Assembly: GCA_014529385.2 (NCBI GenBank)
Contig: CM043944.1
Span: forward strand, 177,726,240 to 177,790,239
Reading direction: 5' to 3'
DNA length: 64,000 bases
DNA from: Adiantum capillus-veneris
Taxonomy: Eukaryota; Streptophyta; Polypodiopsida; Polypodiales; Pteridaceae
Made by a program: the position numbers and the translations under genes. Positions 33,701 through 45,445 of this stretch are shown in pieces; within the stretch, counting starts at the first letter, position 1, and each line of letters opens with the position of its first letter. Under the pieces are notes generated by a model. It was not told the DNA's origin and did no database searches. It saw nothing but the letters and a program-made list of their open reading frames with translations.

Positions 33701-35464
33701 TGGATTGTGCCCCTAGTGCCTACCCTTGACCCCCCTGAGTCCCTTTGAAGCCTAATTTCAACAAAAAAGTCAAATGAATAGAGAATAACTCCCTGTGTGG
33801 ACTTCAGAGCCCCTGAGCTGTCTTCTGACTTTTGGAGTGCTTTTTGGTGATGAAATTTCTTGATGTTGGTCTCCATAGCTTCCCGATCCCCTAGGGATCC
33901 TTGCCGTATGGTTTTTGTCGACTTTGGTTTCATCGGAGCTTCATTTGGCAATTTGTCACTCTAGAAGCATGCACGATTGTGTTTACATACCTTCGATGAT
34001 TTGTGGTGGTCTAACACCATAGGATTTGGTTGTTGATGGTCTAGTAAAGCCGCTCGTGAAGTTTGGTGGCAAACGGGCATGCGGTTTGGCCGCAAGAGCA
34101 ATTTGACGCTTTGTGTGTCTGATGCCGTTTCTGAAGTTTAGTGCCGCTTCGGGTCACTTTTTGGTCATGTGGGTCACATAGACTTGTCGAGCATGTCGAG
34201 ATGCTCCTAGCCATGAATTTTGGTAGCATTTGGTCGCCTTTTCGCCGATTTACCATTTGGTGGCCTCTTGCGGGATTCTAGGAATTAGGGTTTTTTCCCA
34301 TGGTTTTCTACTGCCTTTGGACATCCAGGACTGGTCTCCTATGCTAGGGTAAGTTGCTGATGAAGTCTTGTTGCTTTTGGGTTAGCCATTAGGTCGCCGT
34401 CTCTACTTGTAGGTCTCAACCGCCCGCTTTGTGTGTAAACCCTACTCTAGTTTTCGCAACATAATGACAAACATGTGCGAAAAGCTCAAGGTGGTGAGCC
34501 TACCTCTCATGTCTGAAGCTCGTCGGGTAGTCGTGTGCGTCGTAAAAGCTGCTGGAAGGTCCGTCCGCTCTAGGTGGCAGAAACTCTCTCCACAAAGTCA
34601 ATAGTGAAAATGAGCTAAAAATGAGGTGAAAATTTCTTATAATGGAGATCCCCGAACCACTTCTCATGAAATTTGACATGTGCTCCTATCTTCTTGCAAG
34701 ATGCGGTTTAGGCTCAATTCTTTTTTTATTTGGACTCCATTTGCTTTGTTTCCCAGAAAATTGGCATTTCGGTCAAAACCTGGCCAAAACACGCTTTCTT
34801 CTCCAGTCTCATAATTGCACCCCCCCTGTACCATAGATTGTCCTTTGATCATTGATCATCCCCATATTTTTTTTTTTCATTACGATCGTTTTTCACCTGC
34901 TTTTTGTATTTTTGAAGTTTTTCTGCCAAAAATTAGCAAAATTAAAAGGAAAATAGCAAATCAAACCCAAAAAATCCCGAAAAACCATAATAAATCACAA
35001 TCATCACCGTAAAACATTATATACACTCACATGCAATTTTTATGGCCGGATTTCTCCGTTTTACCAATATTTTGCCCGAAAAATGGCTATTTCTACTTAT
35101 ATACACACACACCTAGGGGCTTGATTTGGCTTTTGGCCCCATATACCTATAGATACATGCTGTATAAGGGCATATGTACTTGGGTTAGTCCAAAAAAATT
35201 TGCAATCAAACAACAACCCTTAAAATAGTCGAAAAGCATGCCCTTTTTTGCTCTTTCTGCTATTGGTTCCGCATTTGAGAATGCCTCCCCCCCTCCTAGC
35301 CGGAGTCCTCCCGGACGACAATGTCTCACCTCGGAGTATGTGTCGTGCATAGGTAAAACAAAATGTGCTAATGCTTGGCCGATTAATGTGGCCCTCTTTT
35401 ATGCATACTCGGCCAATGCATGAAAAAATTAATGTTGTGCAAGAGAAGGGAATAAGCAAGATGC
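33701..35464. other. Non-coding zone of element C
   Basis: No gene is recognised. The short ORFs have no shared frame or motif. The zone lies where RT, RNase H and integrase would be expected, so it may be replacement sequence. Confidence 0.5.
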
Positions 35465-35863
35465 TTATTCGCATTCGCCGTCGAGGTTTTCTGTTTTCTT
35501 TGCAAGTAACAGTTGTAACTCTACTACTCTTTGTTTAATTGTCGTTTTTGCAAAAGGCAATCGCTTTGCCACTTCTGTTGATATAGCCGTAGCTGTTTCT
35601 ATGGAGAGGATTGGCTTGGCCGGAATGGCCGTGGACCGTATCTCCTTTGCTTTCCACTGGTATTTTGTTTTTGCCGGTTTTTGTAGATGTTTTTCTACTT
35701 CCTTTGTTGCCACTGTTTTGTTGCTGATTGGCATACACATAAGTCGGTTGTCCTTTTTCAAATGCATCTGTTGGCTTTCCATTGTTGCTTGTACTGAAGG
35801 GAGTTCCTTTTGCTTTTGTTTTGGTATCCAAATGCGAGTAACATTTAGGTTATTGCTGAGCAT
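35465..35863 (-). CDS. Lys-rich ORF of element C, unknown
   Basis: A 132-codon frame on the element's sense strand, rich in Lys, Gln and Thr, with SIETATAISTEVAKRLPF and VVELQLLLAKKTENL. An overlapping frame (35831-35535) is also open, so coding status is uncertain. It follows the truncated RT stub and has no recognised domain. It may be chance or acquired sequence. Confidence 0.25.
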   Translation of the reverse strand: MLSNNLNVTRIWIPKQKQKELPSVQATMESQQMHLKKDNRLMCMPISNKTVATKEVEKHLQKPAKTKYQWKAKEIRSTAIPAKPILSIETATAISTEVAKRLPFAKTTIKQRVVELQLLLAKKTENLDGECE

Positions 35864-36059
35864 TTTCTTTGGGATCCATATATGTTTTATATATGCCCTT
35901 GGTTTTTGGTTGAACTATCTGCTTCGTTGAAATTATTTTGTTGCATTTTTTATTGTCTACCATGTCATTTCTATCCTTCTGTATCCATACTTGTTTCCTT
36001 GCTTTTGGTAACCTAGATCTGTGCATTGTGGCCGGTGACTTCATATGTCCGTAATTAGT

Positions 36060-36457
36060 TTGGTTGCCTCTGATTTCAAAGGAATTGTATGTTGGCATAT
36101 CGATGGATCAACTCCTTTGAGGTCTTTATAGGACCATGCAAACACATCTTTATACTTCTTGAGAAGTTATGTTAGCCGTTCTTCTTCTTCAGACTCTAAA
36201 TCGTTTGCTATATAGACCAGCTGAGGCTTTTCACCTAGTTCTGGCCCATCATAAGATTCTTGGTTGGTTCTTTCCCTGACTGGTGGTGTCATGATGATTT
36301 TTCTGTCCTCGATGGTAAATTTTCGATAGTGTGATGGTACATTCATGTTTCCCTTTTCGGACTCCCCTTTACCATCACTACCTTCTTCAGTAGTCCATAT
36401 CTCACGTAAAGACCGTTTCAGTTCTTGGTATTTCTGTTTACACTCAATTTGGTCCAC
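36060..36457 (-). pseudogene. Element C pol stub: linker and first residues of RT
   Basis: The frame at 36457-36167 has HYRKFTIEDRKIIMTPP and LVYIANDLESEEEE. After a stop the same frame continues LLKKYKDVFAWSYKDLKG and ICQHTIPLKSEA, which is the standard entry of gypsy reverse transcriptase (DVFAW.Y.DM.G....IV.H.I.L). The next expected block (the P..Q..R....P region) is absent, and unrelated sequence starts near 36075. The RT palm, RNase H and integrase were therefore removed by a deletion with its left break here. Confidence 0.8.
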
Positions 36458-36668
36458 TCTTAGTCTTTTGTTGTTTCTTTTTTTGATTTTTGAGATTTTT
36501 GTGATTTTCTTTCTGTTTTAGCTTTTCGTTCCTGTTTTATTTCCTCCCGCGCTCTTTCCCTTTGATCTTTTGAGAATATTCTTGATATTTGATCTTTTAC
36601 ACAATCCTCTGCTTTTACAAGCATCAAATAGTGAGTTTAACCTTTTATTCTGGGCATCAGGTTCTCTC

Positions 36669-37751
36669 TCACTTTGTTTCCGGCTCGTTTCCTCCTATAG
36701 CGTTCCTGGCGTCTAGGTGTTGATTAGAAAAAATATAAATCTTAATATTCTCGGGTTCTCTTCCACACTCACTTGAGGTGTCTGAACACTCATTATGTGA
36801 ATCATCATTTACTTCCAGATGTTCAGAGGAGTTATAAAACTCTTCTTGTCCTGGTGGTTCTATCTTCTCATCTTCTCCTGGTATAATGTTTACCATGTAG
36901 TAGGGTAGCACATCATAGCCATCCTTATCACAAAATTTTGTTGTTGGACTATGTGTAATGGTACAGACATCCAATGTTGCTAGTATGTGTTCCCATTCTA
37001 GAGGTTCCAAGGCATCTTCAAGGAAAGGTTCCAGAATATACTCCTTGTCCTCAATTGCTCTCTCTAAGACGCATTCCTCTCTTCTTAAGCTTCCACAATG
37101 TGAAGCTCCACACATCCATAGCTCTTTTTGTTGCCCTAACCATGCTGGGAGCTCCAATCCTGCTACTGTACTTGAATCAAACTCTTCCACAGGTGTTTGG
37201 TTTACATCTTTGTAACTATGGTCTTTCGGTTGTATTTTAGTTGTTGTCTCGCCATGTCTTAGGTATATGTGGTCATAACCCCAATCTTGGACCATCTTCA
37301 ATTGTCGCATGAATGGTCTTCCCAATATGATCTCATAATTGTTCTTTTTGTCAAAATCAACTATTGCAAATGTATGCTCATACTCGATCCCGCACGAAGT
37401 GACAATCACTTTTTCTAAGAGTCTTGGAGGCTTCTCCATGAACCCATCTGCCAATTGCAATGTCATTCTGGTAGCTCTCAAAGTTGGTTTTCCCCATTTT
37501 TTCCAGATTTCCTTGGTGGTGATAGCAACTCCTGCTCCACTGTCAAGAATATCTTTTGAAACTACTCCTTGGAATTCTACTAGTAGCGTTGTGTTTCCAT
37601 CTTCTCCCTCGCAATACTCTCCAACCTTGTTTAATGGTACTAGCCTAGCGTTTAGTTGAGGCCTGCCTAACTCTCTGATCCCTTCTTGTAGCCTCATGGT
37701 GGGGTCTCTTACTCCAAATTTTTCTAAGCATTTACCTATTGTGGTCCACAT
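36669..37751 (-). pseudogene. Element C aspartic protease region
   Basis: Retropepsin features appear in order: KDILDSGAGVAITTKEIW (catalytic D-S-G), the middle strands VIVTSCGIEYEHTFAIVDF, and YEIILGRPFMRQLK (fold end I-I-L-G-R-P-F). A C-terminal extension of about 170 residues, with many acidic residues, has no domain I know. The frame is the same as that of gag (38639 and 40265), separated by a TAA at about 37773, so gag and protease formed one polyprotein. It would process the polyprotein; the active site is intact. Confidence 0.87.
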
Positions 37752-37772
37752 GTTTGGTCGTAACCTTAGGAG

Positions 37773-40700
37773 TTATGCTAATATGATTGTGCATGCCACC
37801 GGGGTGGACAATAACTCAATCAATCCTTGTGAATCCATCACTTTGTTAGAAGAAAGTCTTTGAGATGGGATTGCTCTCACTTCCGACTTGGCTTCATACT
37901 CTCCTATGTAAGAGGGTAAAGTTCTCAGCGAGTCTGGTTGGCTGTGCCCCGAACTAATTGATCCTTGGTCTCCCCCTTGTGAATGTATCTCAAAGTTCAT
38001 TTGTGACCTTGCCTCAAATTCTTCAATAGGAGGTAAGGTTACATTCTTTTCTTTTCTCGTGCTATTCATGTGATTACTCATCCTATTAGCCTCGTTGGCC
38101 TCACGGATTTGCTTCCATAGATCGTCTAGACCATTACAGTCCTTACCCATTTCTGCCAATATTTTAGGTTGGAACCTATCACTTGCCTCATCTGTTGTGT
38201 TTGGCACTATGATAGGCTCTCCTCTGGACTCATAGGCATTTGTGAGTCTTTCCTTTGTTTCTACATGTTTCTCTAAAGTTGGTTGGATAGGGGTTGGAGC
38301 TGGTGCCTCATGCCAATTTGCAGGTTTACCCAACGGGTCTTCCATCAATGATTGAGTTGTTTCAATCATCCTTTTACACATTTCCAACCTTTGTTTTTCT
38401 ATTTCCGCATATGGATAAGTCATCCACCTTTTCTCCTGGGTTTGGTTCTTTTTGAGTCTAGCTTCATAAGCTTTTAGAAGAGCATCCAACTGCTCGTTTA
38501 CCTTGTCTGCCAGTACAGATCCTCCTGATCCTGCACTTTTGGGCTCTGTTATTTCCTTGGGTGCTATGGTTGCTGTGGTGTGTGAACTTAAGCCTACTAG
38601 ATCCTCTAACCGCTCTAATCTATTCTTTGTATGTTTCAACTCCTCGGATAGAGCTATTTGTTATCGTTCTTTCCTGGCTTTCATATGCACCTTTCTAGCT
38701 TTCCAAGTGGTTCTCTGATTTTTCGTTTCTGAACTTTGGGCATCGATTTTTGGCTCTTCAACTATGGGTTGGTTCGTCATTCCTTGAGCTTGCGCTCGTG
38801 TTACCGCCTGAATAGGTATGATTGTTTCATTTTCCGACCCTCTACTAGAAGGTACTATTTCCAGCATGTTCAAGGTGGTTTTTGCTCCTTTGCTCGGGGT
38901 TTTAGGGCAATCGGAAATCAAATGAGTAACTCCACACTCGGTGCAATATGCGTTGACTCTAATGATTTCATCATGAGGACAATCTCTTAGCCAATGGTCT
39001 CCACCACACTTGTAGCAGGGTCCCTTGGGTTGTTGAGGTGCTCCTTGAGCTCCTCTTTGTTGGTATGCATGTCTCTGTCCGCCCATGCGTCCGTTGGCTA
39101 TGAACAAGAATTTTCGTTCATCTAAGCTATATCTCCCTTCTCCCGCTGCCTGTGCAGGTGTTGGTGGTCTTGTACTTCCTATCATGCGCCATGGTTCTGT
39201 TGTTGAGGGTTCTTCAGGTGGATAATAGACAGGGTTTGCCGCATATCCATTGGGATCTTCATAATATGCATGCATAGGTACCAAAGCATTATCCTCTGAT
39301 TCGGTTACGGTTGGTGTGTACCTTATATTGACTGGTCGTAATCCTGGTAAGGGTGGTTGTTGCCCCAACAGCGGTTGTGGTCTTTCTACACCTACAGGTC
39401 CTGGTAGGTTGCCTGCTTGATACCTAGGCATCGGTAGAACTTGAGGAGAAGCTACCAGAGCTTGGGGAGCGTAAGGTATCTCTCTCACATATTCCTTGTT
39501 ATAATAACATTCCTCGGTCCCATGGTTTGTCCATTTTTGTTCAATAGCACACCACTTGGGCTGTTTAACCTGGGGTTTGGTGTACAAGTCAATATTTTTT
39601 AGCACTTCATCTACAATCTGCTCTTGGTTTACAGCTACTTCTCCTTTCGGTGCTGTCTTAGAAGACTTGCTTCCACTTTGTTGTGAAGATGAATCGTCGT
39701 CAAGGTCCTTGAACTCCCCCTCTTTGAAGACCGCACAATTGTCCACAAGATAAAGAGCCTCCTTGGTCAACTCATTCAACGTCGTGCTCCTCTTCATATG
39801 TAAGTCTTTTTGGAGATCCGCATTCTTTAGTCCTTGGATGAATATAAACATAAGTCTAGACTGAGTTGGCAGTTCTTCAACAAGAAAAAACTTAACATAT
39901 CTTTTTAGTCTTAGGGCTGCCTTCCGTATAGATTCTCCATCTTTCTGTTTGAATTTATAGATTTGTGAGACGGTATTATGAGCTATCCCCCTTTGTGAGA
40001 ATTCCTCGATAAACTCCTCAAACACTTCCTCCATAGACTCAAAGTCTCTACGCTCTACAGAGTCAAACCAAGTAGTAGCGTCATCCTCTAGGGTCATTCC
40101 AAACCCTGCAAATTGGGTAGGAAAGTCTAACACCTCTTCGACTCTAATTACACGCACAAAGGCTGCTACATGATCTCTTAGGTCTCTGCTTCCTGTGTAT
40201 TTCTTGTTTATCCATTTTTGCAATTGAGAAGGTCTAATTCTCCGATGGTCTATAAACCTCATCATTGGATCTCCATGTCCTAATCGATATACCTTCTCAG
40301 GTCTTTTGTAATAGGCTGGTTCCTCTCCCAGTGGTGCTCCTAAGCCATAATTTCTAACAGTTCTCGCCAGAGATGGTTCATCTCTTCAAACTCGTTCTAT
40401 GGTTGGCCCTCTAGGCTTTGTTGACCCTTGAGTCTTTGGCTTACTCTCTCCTTGATACCTTGAATAGAGTGGTGGTTCTTGAAAATCCCTTAGCCCTCGT
40501 GCATCCTAATAACCATCTCCATTTTGGTCGTGTTCCATTGTAGCACTCTGTCGAAGCCATGTCTGCAATGATGGATGGTTTGCTGGTTGGTTTTGGTTGT
40601 TGAATGCTTGCAGTCGGGTGGAATGTGAGGTAGCATCATACTCATCAAAAAAGGGATTTGTCGACTTACTTGAAGTGTAGGTGGCTCTTGGCACTTCTTC

Positions 40701-41525
40701 AGGGGCATATGCTGATGCTCCTAGACCTGTTGCCCTTTCCACCTCCTCTGGGAGAATACGTTGGTATTCTCGCCCGTATCTATCAACAAAAACTATACCC
40801 TTTCCCATAGCAGTTTCAGAAGAGAATAAGTAAAGAACCTTGTCTATGCTTAATTCGTTTACGTATGGTTCTTTGCTGCGAAAGTAAGCGACTATACCCT
40901 CACTCTCATGCTTGTAGATTCCCAAGTTCTCGTTATAAGTTGGAACCCTAGTTGTTTTCTTATCATGCATAAAAAAAGCTCCGGGCCGATCAATGTTTGG
41001 TGGAGGTTCTTGAGCTTTTGAAACCAATTTCCCTTTCACCACATTATCTCCATATCTGTTGTAATCTTCAGGGTTACTAACTATTAGATAGTGGCTCCCC
41101 TTTTCGTCTCAGAATCTATCTCCATCATCATAGACTCGGATTATCTCCAATCTCTGTGCTGGCCTCTCTTCAATACAAATGCACTTGCATCCTCGATAGT
41201 CAGAATAGACTAGGGCTCCCCTCTAGTTTGTTCCTGCTAAGAAGATCACAGTGAGCTTGGAATCATTCAAAGGATTTTGGGAGGTGCTTCCTCCTGGAAT
41301 TGGTCCGCCATAGGTGAAACCTCCTGGCTGTTTACTACCCATCATGAAGAAAGATTTGTCTGACAAAGTGTCAGTATCACTACCTTCCTTGATAATCGGT
41401 GCTAGTGGATCTAGCCTTGCCTGAGTTACACTCTCCTCGGTGGACACTAAGCTACCTTGGTCACCTGCCACCTTCTGGTCTATAACAATGTATCTTCCTG
41501 ATCTTAAATTCATCAAACTTATCAA
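37773..41525 (-). pseudogene. Element C gag with two zinc knuckles
   Basis: Segments 41525-41223, 41042-40506, 40265-38661 and 38639-37773 share one frame broken by stops. The capsid core is in 40265-38661: DDATTWFDSVERRDFES (the A..WF/W..L motif), FIEEFSQRGIAHNTVSQ and FKQKDGESIRKAALRLK. Two CCHC-like knuckles follow, CYKCGGDHWLRDC and CTECGVTHLISDC. The part at 38639-37773 has a helical start (LKHTKNRLERLEDLVGL). Stops are TAG near 41223, TGA near 41109, TAG at 40506, TGA near 40389 and TAA at 38661; all fit a single C-to-T or G-to-A change. It would package the element RNA. Confidence 0.87.
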
Positions 41526-43338
41526 TGCAATTTATCACAAATCCAACCACTCACCTGGCAAAGGATCAGTTTCCGCACAACTTCTTGCTTTGCTGCTGAA
41601 TATACCTGTACACAAGCGTTTAATTTCGGCAATCGAATCAAAGCATTTATCTTCTAGAGGTTATCTTAGTAATGATTGGTATAACTCGCGAGTTAATCTC
41701 AACCAATACGGTATTTTATACACTGCTGATGTTTTGGATTAGGTCTGCTAATCTGAAACTGTACTTCCCTCGGATGTTGGTCAATTTACGCGAAGAAGTC
41801 TGAATTCAGTCTTTGCTCCGTCAAATGGACAAACAAGGTCAAAATTCACTTTTGAAAGAAGTTTTGAAACCCTTAAGCCAAATTGAATCTCACTGTCTAA
41901 GCCCAGTCAAATTTTCTCTTCAGTAGGCCCAGATAGACATCCTACGCGTAGGATGTCTCCTGCTTTGTTTTGCCTAGATTTTTGCACTATGGTTTCCCCT
42001 TGATGTGCTGAGCCCACAACTGTTTTTACTTTTTGATTTGGACACCTATTAGCTGGTCAATGAGTCAGAAACCTGTTCCGACAGCCTGTTGTTGATCTTG
42101 ATCAGTCTAATCAACTCCAATTTGGACCAAAATTGACCAAGAGGCTTGCCTTAAGCTATAGAACCTTGCTATGCTCACTGTCAATGTCTGGCTTCAATTT
42201 CTTGCTTTAGACATCCTACACGTAGGATGTATTTTTCATCATAATGGCTTCAAACTCAAAGCACAGGCTCCTCTTGAATTGCTGATCACTTTGGTATGCT
42301 CAAAACTTATTTTGGAGTCCAAAATCACACAGAAGACATCCTACACGTAGGATGTCTTTTTGGCCTGTTTGACCCCAGACTTGACCCATAGTTTCCCCTT
42401 GATGTCAGTAACCGAGTGGTATGCTTAGATTTTGGTTTGGATTTCAAAAGTCCCCAATTTTAGTTGTTCTTGCCTTTTTCAGTCAAAAGTGCTAAAGTCT
42501 GCTTTGAACCCAATTTTCTCACCCAAATGAGATGAAGCCCCTTTCAGTCACTCAATATATCATACAAGACATGCTCATACAACCATCTTATGGTTTTGGT
42601 CTCAAAATAAAGTTTTGGCACAATTTGGGTAGGATGTCTGGCAATTTCAGTCTATCTGGCCTTATCCTATCAAGATATGGTCAAATTTCCACTTTCGAGT
42701 TGAAATTAGAGTAAACCCCACCTTCTAAACACACTGGTCAACTCAAAATCCCAAAATTCCCACCAGATTAGCCTATAGACATCCTACGCGTAGGATAAAC
42801 CCTGGCTTGAAATTATTTTTTTTCCTGACAAAAATGCTCCTGATGCTCTGTAGCTCTATCAGAAACACTCACAATAACTTTTGGACTTCTCTTAGGCTTT
42901 CAAACACACTTTTGCGTCTTTTACAAACTTGTGACGACTTTACCAAGCAAGTATACATACATGAAATGCTCTATATCCTGAATCATGATGTCTTACTTAC
43001 TCTACTTCTACTCATCATGTGAAATGGTGATAATGGTGTTTTGGTTGCTTTCTGGCCTCTCCGGACTCTCAAGCTCTCCTCTCACCGCTTCTACCACTCC
43101 AATTCCTACTTAAGAACTCGACTACTACCTAAAACTATCTTGGTCTACCTAGTCTACCTAAGTCGAAGTATCTAGGCCAGACACACGCCTCCTAGACTCC
43201 CTCTAAGACATAGAGAGTCCTCCACCCTCTGATCCTATCTAAATGTAAAACAAAACTTTTGGCAAGCCAGAAATACCAATCCTTAAGGATTAGTCTCGGT
43301 CACCTACCTAAGGTTTTCGTCCCCGGCAGCGGCGCCAA
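41526..43338 (-). other. Leader of element C with the right palindrome cluster
   Basis: This is the 5' untranslated leader between the primer site and gag. Palindrome copies lie at 41936-41957 (perfect), 42210-42231, 42335-42356 and 42778-42799 (last three bases changed). From first to third is 399 bp, and 42210 to 42778 is 568 bp, twice about 284. No gene is seen. Confidence 0.85.
43321..43337 (-). promoter_or_regulatory. tRNA-Asp-type primer binding site of element C
   Basis: On the minus strand TGGCGCCGCTGCCGGGG begins one base after the 5' LTR end; this is the form common in plant gypsy elements primed by tRNA-Asp. Confidence 0.9.
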
Positions 43339-44281
43339 TGTTGGACGGATACGCCGCGACGGACGTCAGCATAGTGAGAACTCACCTAACATATAATGTC
43401 AGCTAAGGACGAAGCTCGACCCGCAGGTGCGTGGAAAAAATCATAAGATGTCAACCTACACTCGACCGACTCCTAACTAATTCCTACAGAGGTCTCTACC
43501 AATTGTCTAAGTCATAGCCTTCAAGACTGCATAAGAGGAAACTTCCTACAACGTTGTCTAGAGCCGAACACCCATCAAACAATCTCGAAACACCATAGCA
43601 CTTGAAGGAGACCCTACTAATACCAATAGGTCGCTCTCCCTAAGGTCTATGAACCAAAACCCCAACCCAAGCCCCAACCCAAAACACCCGGTGCAAAATC
43701 ACGTAGGATGTCTGGCCGAAATTTCCAGGTCTTCCTTTCTGAAATCTAAAGTGCCTAATGTGTTGTTCTACTCAATGTGAACACGTGGATATGCTGCAAT
43801 GCAAAATCAGAAAACATATGCTCACCCAATCACCAGATGAAGCTCGTAGAAGGAGCTCGCAAAATCGGAGCATACGCGCGCAATGTAGGTATTAGCGTGT
43901 AGCTTTCTTCAGGGGCAACACGCTGCACTTCTCTGCACTAAATTCCGACCACTGGTGTACAATAGCATCAAGATGAAGCTCACACTCTCTCTTGTACACA
44001 GTACGCTCACTCACAGACTTCAAAACTTGTTTTAAAAATGATAAAAGGTTTTTCATTACGGTCAAAAAGTGGTATACATACCTTACAATTCTCAAACCCT
44101 AAAGTTCCAAAATCAACCAACTACTCCATCTATCTATCAAAACTGGGATACAATCTAGAAACTTCTGTAAGTCCCAGTATTTACAAGGTGAAAAATCAGG
44201 TTTCCTTAATCAATGAATAATTATAAAAAATGATAATCCTCCGACTAGTTAGTCTCTGTGGGGTATGTCCAGCTTCTAACA
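43339..44281 (-). repeat. 5' LTR of element C
   Basis: 943 bp. It has a 12-bp local duplication (CCCAACCCAAG near 43668-43680) not present in the other copy, and the same palindrome half-site near 43700. Confidence 0.93.
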
Positions 44282-44513
44282 GTCTTCTTAGACTTGCCTA
44301 TGGATTTACCATTATTGAGCCATAAGAAGTCCAAAAGGAGCTATCCCTCGGCAACTTCGCTATGTTAGACCCACTTCACTACTCTCTATAATTAACCAAT
44401 TCGAGCCATGGGTGTAGATATTGAAGTGCCTATTTTCAAAGCCTAAGAGGAGTAGCAACTAAGGTTTTGAATTGCCAAAGCATATACTGAGTAAACACAT
44501 AAGTTTAATTAAC

Positions 44514-45445
44514 ATGGCTGACAATAACCAAGAGAGTAGAATGAACATTGATAATTGATTTTGCACATGAAGGTGCTAATGATGATGCCCCCATGTTTGC
44601 TAATTATATTGTTACTAGGTTGCAACAAGCTATGGGCAACCCCGGTTTGCAAGACAAAGTTACTCAAAAACTTTGTGCTTATGGGATTTCCTTTCCTCTC
44701 CAAGAGGAGAGAGAGCTTAGGAGGCCTCTTGATGAGACCCCCAAAACAAGACTCTCTCCCATACGAGAGGAGGAATCCAAAGTTCAAGAAAGTAATGAGT
44801 CCCTAGGTTCCTCCGAAGATGTGGATCTACAAAGAAGGCAGACTAAACGATCACCAACTCCACCCAAGAGGAGACAGTTAACCCATAGTCCTTCTCCTCA
44901 TCACTCCAAAAGGGAAGAGAGGAAACAAAGGAAGAAAAGGGAAAGAAAGAGGTCACCCTCTTCTCCTTCTTCTTCACCTTCCTCATCTATTGATGAAAGC
45001 TGTGGCTATTCTCCTAGAGAATACCGTGCATGGCGAAGGTCACAAAAACTAAACAAGTTGAAGGAGGAGGAAAGAGTATCTCTTTTCTCACCTATGATGG
45101 AAAATTTGGTGCTACCGACAAAGTATTGGCCTTTATCTAACAATTTGATGCGGCCTTTTGAGACAAGGGCTTCACGGAGTCCTCCAAGATACACCATGTA
45201 GCTATGCACTTCCAAAAATTGGCTCGTCAATGGTGGGATAGCCTTCGTGGCAACGGTGAAGCCCCAAAGGCATGGAAAACTCTACGAGTTTCCATCATGA
45301 AGAAATTCCTTTCAAGTGATGCAAAGGACAAAGTGCTCACCGAGTGACAGAGTTTGAGGCTTCTCTCTCATGATTCTATCCACAAATATGTGGAGAAGTT
45401 TTGGGATTTACATCTCAAGGCTACTGTCTGTCAAAAGATAGACTT
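44514..45445 (+). pseudogene. Element B gag
   Basis: ATG at 44514 (MADNNQESRMNID) runs to a stop, then shifts into 44548-45201: NYIVTRLQQAMGNPGLQDK, a Ser/Arg/Lys-rich stretch (RKKRERKRSPSSPSSSPS) and SPREYRAWRRSQKL. The capsid core lies in another phase from about 45090: FGATDKVLAFIQQFD, VAMHFQKLARQWWDSLRG and AWKTLRVSIMKKFL, the classic gypsy gag pattern (QWW). A TGA near 45348 follows KDKVLTE. Two frame changes make it inactive. Confidence 0.85.

Larger units (their letters stand above)
28321..44281 (-). mobile_element. Element C: pol-deleted LTR retrotransposon with an extra ORF
   Basis: The LTRs at 28321-29252 and 43339-44281 begin TGTTGGACGG and end in ACA, flanked by a perfect 5-bp duplication GTCTT (28316-28320, 44282-44286). 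A tRNA-Asp-type primer site lies left of the right LTR and a purine tract right of the left LTR, so transcription is on minus. In order it has a leader with palindromes, gag with two zinc knuckles, protease, a stub of RT, a non-coding zone with palindromes, then a long extra ORF region. RNase H and integrase are absent. It cannot move alone. It inserted into element B just after its primer site. Confidence 0.95.
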
